The translations under genes and the position numbers were made by a program. Positions 1 to 4,947 of a stretch of DNA of 5,856 nucleotides are shown piece after piece. Positions within the stretch are counted from its first letter, which is position 1, and each line of letters starts with the position of its first letter. Below the pieces are notes generated by a model that ran no database searches, had not been told where the DNA came from, and saw only the letters and a list, made by a program, of their open reading frames with translations. The DNA comes from Cyanobacteria bacterium UBA7694 (lineage in GTDB: Bacteria; Cyanobacteriota; Sericytochromatia; UBA7694): positions 2,361 through 8,216 of the forward strand of contig DLGM01000466.1 in the NCBI GenBank assembly GCA_002482705.1, in the 5' to 3' direction.

Positions 1-326
1 GTGTTGGGGGCCATGCCTTTGCCCCAGTCAGTTTTCAGCAGCTCTATCTGGGGGCTTCAGCCGGATTGTCCCACTATACGCCCTTTGAGGGGTGGACACT
101 CGATTATGGCCTGCGCTACGCCCCATTGGTGGCCGTAGACTTTGCCGCCAATAATACCACCGGCTACAATGGCCTGTTTGCCAATGTCGGGGTGCATATG
201 CAAATTGTCCCCAACAGTTGGGTAACGCTCGGGTTACAGGGTGGGGCCTATTTGGCGTTTACCCGGCCTGATGCCCAACCGCTGTGGATGGTGCAACCCA
301 TTCTCGGTGTTAATACATCGTTTTAA
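1..326 (+). CDS. Outer-membrane beta-barrel protein, C-terminal fragment
   Basis: This is the 3' end of a gene that begins before the window. The reading frame starts at base 3, is open from there, and ends at TAA 324-326, giving 107 visible residues. The sequence alternates polar and hydrophobic/aromatic residues in strand-length runs separated by short Gly/Asn/Pro/Asp turns (for example LYLGASAGLSHY, LDYGLRYAPLVAVDF, WVTLGLQGGAYLAF). It ends in NTSF. A terminal phenylalanine on an amphipathic last strand is the known beta-signal recognised by the BAM assembly machinery, so an outer-membrane barrel is the best reading. The TTG at 66 could be taken as a start, but the in-frame coding character continues upstream of it, so this is a truncated gene and not a small ORF. 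The specific function (porin, adhesin, enzyme) cannot be told from this fragment. No clear terminator follows it. Confidence 0.7.
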   Translation, partial: VGGHAFAPVSFQQLYLGASAGLSHYTPFEGWTLDYGLRYAPLVAVDFAANNTTGYNGLFANVGVHMQIVPNSWVTLGLQGGAYLAFTRPDAQPLWMVQPILGVNTSF

Positions 327-357
327 AATACAGACGTGATCTCACCGTCCCCTCATT

Positions 358-366
358 TGATACAAT
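358..366 (+). promoter_or_regulatory. Extended -10 promoter for the VOC gene
   Basis: TGATACAAT fits the sigma-70 extended -10 pattern TGnTAnAAT, with TACAAT at 361-366. A start site near 373 would leave a leader of roughly 25 bases before the ATG at 397. No good -35 box is visible 16-18 bases upstream, which is common for extended -10 promoters. This is prediction from motif and position only. Confidence 0.45.
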
Positions 367-396
367 AACTACACCATTTTTGTCTGTGAGGTGGGT

Positions 397-792
397 ATGA
401 TCAGCTACTCTGTTACCATTGATGTTCCAAATCTTGAGGCGGGTTTACACTTTTACCAGCAAGCCTTTGGGTTTACGGAGCGGGCCCGGCCCATTCCCAA
501 TTTGATCGTGTTACAAGCCGGGGACCGCACTCTCTGCCTGTTCGAAAAACCCACAGGCTCACACCCCATACCCAATGCCTCAATAGAACGGAATTATAAC
601 CCTCACTGGACCCCCGTCCACCTCGATTTCCACGTGGCTGACTTCGAAAGCGTCTTGGCCCAAGCCTTGGTTGCTGGGGCCACCTGCGAACAGCGTCATG
701 ATCCTCCCCAACACGGCTCGGTTGCCTTCTGCCGGGATCCCTTTGGCCATGGTTTTTGTATCATTCAAAACCAAATGTCGCCTAAACAATAA
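397..792 (+). CDS. VOC superfamily (glyoxalase/bleomycin-resistance/dioxygenase fold) protein
   Basis: A 131-residue cytosolic protein of typical single-domain VOC length. It shows the paired beta-alpha-beta-beta-beta module pattern: an N-terminal module opening with VTIDVPNLEAGLHFYQQAFGF (residues 6-26), and a second module opening with PVHLDFHVADFE (73-84) and closing with the family-typical DPFGH (114-118). ATG 397 is preferred because GAGG at 388-391 lies 5 bases upstream; the in-frame GTG at 391 would overlap that site. By analogy with glyoxalase I alignments, the four metal-ligand positions hold Ser5, Glu50, His75 and Cys121, so only Glu and His of the usual set are kept. It may therefore be a binding or resistance-type VOC protein and not a classical metal-dependent glyoxalase; the substrate is unknown. 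The nearest neighbours (outer-membrane protein upstream, small ORF downstream) give no pathway hint. Confidence 0.85.
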   Translation: MISYSVTIDVPNLEAGLHFYQQAFGFTERARPIPNLIVLQAGDRTLCLFEKPTGSHPIPNASIERNYNPHWTPVHLDFHVADFESVLAQALVAGATCEQRHDPPQHGSVAFCRDPFGHGFCIIQNQMSPKQ

Positions 793-807
793 CCCTGCAC
801 AAACCTA

Positions 808-816
808 TGCTATAAT
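808..816 (+). promoter_or_regulatory. Consensus extended -10 promoter
   Basis: TATGCTATAAT (806-816) contains a perfect TATAAT at 811-816 preceded by TG at 808-809, an exact extended -10. The -35 region around 788-793 is poor. Transcription would start near 823 and give a leader of about 58 bases to the ATG at 881. It is the best-looking -10 element in the window and is the main support for the small ORF downstream. Confidence 0.55.
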
Positions 817-880
817 TTTTCTCATTGTTCAGCGTCTCTCACCGATTCGGTCAATTTATGAGACATCTGAATTTTTTACA

Positions 881-1132
881 ATGAGCAGATCCAACTGCCA
901 ATTTGGCAATCTGACCGCCCTTGAAATCAAAAAGTGCTTTGACCATCTGAGCATCTCCCTTTGGAATGCGCAACAAGAACTCACACACTTGATTCCCTTG
1001 CTGAAAAGTGATGGAGATACCAACGTCGCCAATGGAATCGTCTCTGACCTCATCTGGGCAGTCGAAAACTGTACTGTGATTGGCCTTCACCAAATCGGAA
1101 AAATACGAAACGACAGCATGGGTGAAACTTAA
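881..1132 (+). CDS. Small helical protein of unknown function (83 residues)
   Basis: I do not recognise this protein. From ATG 881 it encodes 83 residues with a soluble, helix-forming character: an amphipathic stretch at about residues 12-42 (LTALEIKKCF onward through LTHLIPLLK), a polar turn at SDGDTN (43-48), and a second helix at about 49-72 (VANGIVSDLIWAVENCTVIGL). It has cysteines at 6, 19 and 64, no signal peptide and no membrane segment. The frame is open well upstream, but ATG 881 is the first ATG after the predicted promoter at 808-816. No Shine-Dalgarno sequence is visible before it. An 8-codon ORF (ATG 858 to TGA 882-884) overlaps this start as ATGA, which could allow translational coupling or be chance. 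The opposite strand also carries an ORF here, but it starts with TTG without a ribosome binding site. The 3' end lies 14 bases from the convergent propeller gene. Confidence 0.5.
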   Translation: MSRSNCQFGNLTALEIKKCFDHLSISLWNAQQELTHLIPLLKSDGDTNVANGIVSDLIWAVENCTVIGLHQIGKIRNDSMGET

Positions 1133-1146
1133 AAAGCTCAAAATTG

Positions 1147-2604
1147 TTAATCCAAAATAGACACAGGATATGAGATTTCATTATTCGTGGAAGCGGGGTC
1201 AGGTGCTTTGGTAACAGCAAGTGAGAGTTCATGTGTATCAAGGTTCAGAATATAGCTTTCTAACATTTGATCCGGCGAATGTAGCTCAAACCAGACTCGC
1301 TCACTGCCAGGACTCACAGATTCTGAAGCAATGAGACTATGCTCCCATGTTTTTATCGTTTGCACGGATTTACCCTCAAACATTTTGAGTTGGGCACTCT
1401 GTATACCAGGTTCCAGCCAGAATACTTCTTTTGCCTTGTTCTGCCCCAAATACATGGCATTCTGAGAAACTGCGCGTGTAACAACTGTACGATCATTGAT
1501 TTGATAATGTGAAATGCGATGGGGTTGCCGCTGCAAGTTTAATGCGAGGAAATTATCTTCGTCCAACCACATTATTTTATCCCCATACACAAAAGGCTCT
1601 GTACTTTGATCATCCATAAGAGCTTTGGTTTCAATAATCGGGTAGGGGGCCACATTTTTGAAAACACGCAGATTGATAAGCACAGTTGTCGCATCAGAAG
1701 CAGGGCTCAAGAAAAAGTAGGCATATTTACTTTTAAGGGGTGAGAAAGAAAGATTATGCCGGTTGTATCCCCTCTCAGGGAAAAACTGAACAGGTTGACT
1801 GACTGGCCATGTATTTATCACCGGGCCAGCCATCTCCACCATTCGTACTTCCTCCTGCTCAAAATCAAATCCGTAAAAAAGGCTCTGGTTGGGCTGGTTG
1901 TGAGGCATTTGCATAGATAGCTGACTTCTGGATAAAAAAACGAGGTGACTCCCATTTTCCGACACGCTTACAATCTGGTCAATATTGGCGTAATTAAAAT
2001 CTGACAAATACGCATCAATAGGTACCCGCTTCATGTTTTTGGTCTTGATATTTAACTGCACAAACTGGTCATCTTCACGGTAGATGAACCAAGGATCAAC
2101 ATAATAAAAAGCTAAATGATGAGGTAACTCCTGAATGAGCTCTTTCTCTTGGGTATGGATATTGTAAAAATACAGGTTGATGGCGATCATACGATTGTTA
2201 ATGGGTTCTAACACAGCTAAAAAACAATGGTCATTATCGACCCAACCCTTTGCAAGCACATTTCTGGATCGCTCAAAGTTTTTAAATATCGGCTGAAATT
2301 TCTGCTCTTTCAGATTGTAAACACCATGAACCGTATGGGTCTGCTTGAGTAGAAAATTGTAATAAGAGGAAGAAATACCGTTAGGGATACTTTCAAAGGG
2401 CGTCTTTTGCAGGGTAAGCAGATGTTGCTGATCAGGAGATACCACACCCTCATCGGATAATACAAAGGAGCCGCCATATCTGATCACCGGGTTACTTGGC
2501 CTCTGGTATGGGTTCGCTTCTAACCAAACACGCGCTTTTAAACAGGAAGGCAAGAGAAACAGAACGGCTGTGAACCAGAGTATGTGAATGAACCTCAGTG
2601 CCAT
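1147..2604 (-). CDS. Exported beta-propeller-like protein, probable lipoprotein
   Basis: A 485-residue protein I cannot assign to a named family. The N-terminus is a signal peptide (MALRFIH, then the hydrophobic run ILWFTAVLFLLPS) ending at Cys21. LPSC is a plausible lipobox, although Pro at -2 is unusual, so it may be a lipoprotein or an ordinary secreted protein. The body is beta-rich and carries repeated blade-like motifs resembling the SPDG...W/F pattern of TolB-type and S9-peptidase propellers: VVSPDQQHLLTL (54-65), VSVSENGSHLVFLS (202-215), SFSPLKSKYAYFFLS (286-300), IMWLDEDNFLAL (344-355), SVSPGSERVWFELHSPD (449-465). No catalytic Ser-Asp-His domain follows, and the length suits a propeller alone. 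The start is well supported: AGGAG at 2611-2615 lies 6 bases before the ATG. The gene is third in a leftward row after pepC and the zinc-ribbon protein, and it looks more AT-rich than pepC. Periplasmic or outer-membrane location is inferred. Confidence 0.75.
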   Translation of the reverse strand: MALRFIHILWFTAVLFLLPSCLKARVWLEANPYQRPSNPVIRYGGSFVLSDEGVVSPDQQHLLTLQKTPFESIPNGISSSYYNFLLKQTHTVHGVYNLKEQKFQPIFKNFERSRNVLAKGWVDNDHCFLAVLEPINNRMIAINLYFYNIHTQEKELIQELPHHLAFYYVDPWFIYREDDQFVQLNIKTKNMKRVPIDAYLSDFNYANIDQIVSVSENGSHLVFLSRSQLSMQMPHNQPNQSLFYGFDFEQEEVRMVEMAGPVINTWPVSQPVQFFPERGYNRHNLSFSPLKSKYAYFFLSPASDATTVLINLRVFKNVAPYPIIETKALMDDQSTEPFVYGDKIMWLDEDNFLALNLQRQPHRISHYQINDRTVVTRAVSQNAMYLGQNKAKEVFWLEPGIQSAQLKMFEGKSVQTIKTWEHSLIASESVSPGSERVWFELHSPDQMLESYILNLDTHELSLAVTKAPDPASTNNEISYPVSILD

Positions 2605-2629
2605 GTTTTACTCCTGATCCGGTTATCAG

Positions 2630-2657
2630 ATTATGAGCCTATTTTATCTCATGGAAA
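2630..2657 (-). promoter_or_regulatory. Possible promoter of the propeller gene
   Basis: On the minus strand, TTTCCA (2657-2652) and CATAAT (2635-2630) are separated by 16 bases. The predicted start site near 2623 would leave a very short leader containing the AGGAGT ribosome binding site (2615-2610). The -10 is a good match and the -35 is weak. If real, it gives the propeller gene its own promoter in the 111-base gap behind the zinc-ribbon gene. Confidence 0.3.
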
Positions 2658-2688
2658 CCGATTCTCTTTCTTGCGCTTCATCAAACTT

Positions 2689-2717
2689 AAAAAAGCGTCA
2701 GAGGGAGAAGACTGCTT
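2689..2717 (-). terminator. Weak intrinsic terminator after the zinc-ribbon gene
   Basis: Read on the minus strand, an AAGCAGTC arm (2717-2710) pairs with GACGCTT (2699-2693) as seven base pairs with one bulged A around a ten-base loop. It runs straight into a run of six T (2694-2689). The 5' arm overlaps the stop codon of the zinc-ribbon gene. The stem is short and bulged, so partial read-through into the propeller gene is likely. Confidence 0.35.
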
Positions 2718-3348
2718 AGCGCCCATCGGGATAATTGGTATGGAGCTTCAGCAACGTAAATTGGTGAGGGGCATAGGTATCCTTGCACTCCATCACGCCA
2801 TTAACAAACTTGGAGCTGAGGGAAAGTACCCGGCGGTTGTTTTTAAAGTCATACTGGTTATTTGCCAGCCCATTTTCAAAGATCCCGTAGACATGGGCAA
2901 GGTAGCTGCGAGGGGGGTTCAGACACGGGCTGACCGGCAGATGAGACACCACCGTTTTTTCACGTTTGATCAGCAACTGCAAGCGGGTTCGGCTTTCCGC
3001 TGTTTTTAAAGCGTCGGCTGTAATCATACGTGTGACCTTATTGTAGCTGCGCTCGAGCGCGCGAAAACCTTCGAGATCTTCCGATTCCTGGTTCATCACG
3101 TAATGGTAGCCCCCATAAAGCCCCACCAGGATCAACAGTCGCCATAAGTAGGTGGAAACGTGAATAACCCGTTTGCGCTTGATTTTCCGGCGTCCGGCCA
3201 TATGGCCCTGAAAAGGGGGCGGCGGCGGCTCGTTTTTATCCGGCTGAATGTAGTTACACAGACTACAGGACGGACGTTTTGCACCCGCGATGATCATCAG
3301 GGTTTTGTTACCACATTGCGGGCAGGTTTCGGCTTTAGGAGTTACCAT
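2716..3348 (-). CDS. Zinc-ribbon, single-pass membrane protein of unknown function
   Basis: A 210-residue protein with a clear modular layout. Residues 9-31 hold two CxxC pairs (Cys9-PQ-Cys12 and Cys28-SL-Cys31), a zinc ribbon of the kind fused to many bacterial membrane proteins. A proline run follows at 41-45, then a strongly basic stretch (RRKIKRKR, 53-60), then one hydrophobic segment at about 67-85. By the positive-inside rule the ribbon is cytoplasmic and the C-terminal 125 residues are outside the membrane. That outer part starts with a charged, probably coiled-coil helix (about 88-135) and ends in a compact region with two cysteines (142 and 188) that could form a disulfide. The ATG at 3348 has AGAGG four bases upstream. 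It lies 62 bases behind pepC in the same direction. I know of no function for this architecture; a sensor, scaffold or envelope-assembly role are all possible. Confidence 0.75.
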   Translation of the reverse strand: MVTPKAETCPQCGNKTLMIIAGAKRPSCSLCNYIQPDKNEPPPPPFQGHMAGRRKIKRKRVIHVSTYLWRLLILVGLYGGYHYVMNQESEDLEGFRALERSYNKVTRMITADALKTAESRTRLQLLIKREKTVVSHLPVSPCLNPPRSYLAHVYGIFENGLANNQYDFKNNRRVLSLSSKFVNGVMECKDTYAPHQFTLLKLHTNYPDGR

Positions 3349-3385
3349 TCATCCTCTTCTTAGCTTAAGATTGTGACACCTGTAA

Positions 3386-3405
3386 GCGCCCCGTCACCGG
3401 GGCAC
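3386..3405 (-). other. Stable GTGA-tetraloop hairpin between pepC and the zinc-ribbon gene
   Basis: Read on the minus strand, GTGCCCCG (3405-3398) pairs with CGGGGCGC (3393-3386), eight pairs including one G-T wobble. The loop is GTGA, which as RNA is a GNRA tetraloop. It begins six bases after the pepC stop codon. The following bases are TTACAGG, not a T-run, so it is not a classical intrinsic terminator. A 3' mRNA-stabilising or processing structure, or partial attenuation between the two genes, fits better. Confidence 0.6.
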
Positions 3406-3410
3406 TGGCA

Positions 3411-4733
3411 TTAAGACATCGGATGCCACAGCGGCAGCACCACGGGCTCTTGTTGGAGTTGCTCCAGTTCTTCGGGGCTGAGATACTTTTTCGGCACAAT
3501 GACCTGATAGACGTTGTCGCTGAACCACTCGTCAGACATGACAAAATAGCCTTTTTTGCCCACGTCGGCCCCCCAACTGTTTTCCACTTTCCACTTGACG
3601 GGTTGGCCTTCGTTGTCAATATCAACCCCAACGATCAACATGCAGTGAGTCATGCTGGTTTCACCCATTTCCAGACGCTGGGCCTTTTCGAGCCCGAAAT
3701 GGGTCTGAAAGAGCAGGTCGTAGTTGTAGATGCCCTTGAGCAACAGCCCTTCTTTGCGCAGGCTGTCTTTGCCCACATCGCAGGAAAAGAGGATGGGCTC
3801 ATGGTTTTTAATCTTTTTGAGGGCATAGGCCTTAAAAGTTTCAAAGGGAATGTTCAAAGCCAGATTGGGTTCGCCCCCGACCATTTTGCGGGTATGGGCG
3901 ATGGTATAGGTTTTGCCATAAGGGGTGTCCGCCAGCGGCGTGCTCCACAGGTTGACATATTCATCCAGATCAATGCCCACGTACTTGTCATAAAACTGGT
4001 GGGGGGTCATGCCCTGCTCGCGGAAGTACTGCTTGTCTTCGTTGCGGTAGCTCCAGTCAAAGGTTTCCGGGGGCGTGCCAAAACACACCACCATGATTTG
4101 GTAGAGTTCGGCCAAGAAGGTGGTACGGGCAGCCTGAATGGCATCTAGGGATTGTCCGGTCTGTGCCATTTCCCGGATACGGGCTGCGTATTGGCGCAGT
4201 TTCCCGGCCAGCACCAGGTTGTGCTGGGTTGAGTCTTTGGAATAAGCGGCGTGTTGCATGACGGAAGCGGGCACCATACCGTATTTTTTCACCAGATTGA
4301 CAAACATGTACCAGTCGCCCCCATCCGGCAAGGGGTTGCTGAGAAAACTGTGTAATTCGCGATCACTGGCCGGACGGTCACGAAAGGTGATCATCTTTTC
4401 CAGGAAATAGTTGGCTTTTTCAAGCTTATCCCAGAACATCAGGTAGGGGCCAGAAAACTCAAAACTTTTGACATTGAGTTTTTTCTGGGTGTAATAACGC
4501 AGCATGTTCATAGCGGCAAACATCCAGCACACACCCACTTTTTGCTGCGCGGTCGCCTCGGGGGCCACATCCAGTTCATCGGAAAAGGAAAAGTCAACGC
4601 TCTTGATCAGGTCACGGTTCACGGCCAGTTCATTCAGATCGACCCGGCCCATGGCATTCATAATCAATTTATTAACGGGGTTGTCGCCAATGTGGCGGTT
4701 GTACTCGTGAATCATGGCCAGATCAATTTGCAT
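3411..4733 (-). CDS. pepC: Aminopeptidase C / bleomycin hydrolase (peptidase family C1B)
   Basis: A 440-residue cytosolic cysteine aminopeptidase of the papain-fold C1B family, which removes N-terminal residues from peptides and can inactivate bleomycin by hydrolysing its amide. The whole active site is visible: oxyanion Gln63, nucleophile Cys69 in GVCWMFAA, His363 in THCMLIVGV and Asn385 in VENSWG. Other family blocks include FSGPYLMFWDKLEKANYFLE (93-112), PDGGDWYMF (136-144) and KYGMVP (150-155), and the length matches the usual 440-450. The C-terminus (PLWHPMS) has the family-typical tail, which reaches into the active site and enforces aminopeptidase activity; the family forms hexameric barrels. 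There is no signal peptide. The start at 4733 has AAAGAGG at 4747-4741, seven bases upstream. One deviation is that the segment before the catalytic Cys reads QQKVGVC and not the common QKxSGRC. It is the first gene of the leftward row and is divergent from the Cys-repeat lipoprotein gene. Confidence 0.95.
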   Translation of the reverse strand: MQIDLAMIHEYNRHIGDNPVNKLIMNAMGRVDLNELAVNRDLIKSVDFSFSDELDVAPEATAQQKVGVCWMFAAMNMLRYYTQKKLNVKSFEFSGPYLMFWDKLEKANYFLEKMITFRDRPASDRELHSFLSNPLPDGGDWYMFVNLVKKYGMVPASVMQHAAYSKDSTQHNLVLAGKLRQYAARIREMAQTGQSLDAIQAARTTFLAELYQIMVVCFGTPPETFDWSYRNEDKQYFREQGMTPHQFYDKYVGIDLDEYVNLWSTPLADTPYGKTYTIAHTRKMVGGEPNLALNIPFETFKAYALKKIKNHEPILFSCDVGKDSLRKEGLLLKGIYNYDLLFQTHFGLEKAQRLEMGETSMTHCMLIVGVDIDNEGQPVKWKVENSWGADVGKKGYFVMSDEWFSDNVYQVIVPKKYLSPEELEQLQQEPVVLPLWHPMS

Positions 4734-4771
4734 CTATGTTCCTCTTTAAAGCGATAGGGTCAACGGGCTTC

Positions 4772-4801
4772 ATTATCCTTCAGAGCGGCCCTGTCCCACA
4801 A
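4772..4801 (-). promoter_or_regulatory. Possible pepC promoter
   Basis: On the minus strand, TTGTGG (4801-4796) and GATAAT (4777-4772) are separated by 18 bases. The -10 matches five of six consensus positions; the -35 keeps only TTG. Transcription would start near 4765, leaving a leader of about 30 bases that contains the ribosome binding site. Confidence 0.35.
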
Positions 4802-4805
4802 GAGC

Positions 4806-4845
4806 TACAGGCCTCACCTGCCTGAGGATAGATACGTACAGGCAG
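4806..4845. repeat. Short inverted and direct repeats in the divergent intergenic region
   Basis: CTGCCTG (4818-4824) and CAGGCAG (4839-4845) form a perfect seven-base inverted repeat around a 14-base centre. TACAGGC also occurs as a direct repeat at 4806-4812 and 4837-4843, 31 bases (about three helical turns) apart. The cluster sits between the likely pepC promoter and the lipoprotein gene, where an operator would be expected. No known regulator site is recognised. The rest of the 214-base gap (4734-4947) shows no RNA gene or known riboswitch, only a poor TTATAC -10-like hexamer at 4880-4885. Confidence 0.35.
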
Positions 4846-4935
4846 ACTGCGATTTCACTTCCCAGGAAGCAGTTCCCATTTATACACCAACGGTAAAAAA
4901 CGAGCTGCTTTAATCAGAGTAAGCAAATCACCTTC

Positions 4936-4940
4936 GGAGG
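4936..4940 (+). promoter_or_regulatory. Strong ribosome binding site of the Cys-repeat lipoprotein
   Basis: GGAGG lies seven bases before the ATG at 4948. It fixes the start of a gene whose stop codon is outside the window and suggests efficient translation. Confidence 0.8.
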
Positions 4941-4947
4941 AAATCGA

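Noticed and set aside
330..387. ACAGAC (330-335) / GTCTGT (382-387) inverted repeat before the VOC gene
   Set aside because: Only six bases with a 46-base loop and spanning the predicted promoter; expected by chance at this size.
671..880. Upstream extension of the small ORF into the VOC gene
   Set aside because: It would overlap the VOC coding region out of frame, and the first part reads as a shadow. The promoter at 808-816 supports a start at 881.
851..1141. Minus-strand 96-codon ORF starting 5 bases after the propeller gene's stop
   Set aside because: It needs a TTG start without a Shine-Dalgarno site. The plus-strand ORF at 881-1132 has an ATG and a consensus extended -10, so the plus strand is preferred; some doubt remains.
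2584..3009. Plus-strand 141-codon ORF across the gap between the propeller and zinc-ribbon genes
   Set aside because: It is antisense to the zinc-ribbon gene for most of its length and has no ribosome binding site or motif.
3423..4148. Long plus-strand ORF (241 codons) opposite pepC
   Set aside because: It lies wholly antisense to a gene with an intact C1B active site and full-length family match. Its protein has no recognisable motif and no ribosome binding site, so it is a frame shadow.
4734..4947. Riboswitch or small RNA in the divergent gap
   Set aside because: I compared it by eye with the c-di-GMP and cobalamin riboswitch cores and found no match. The hairpins available are short.
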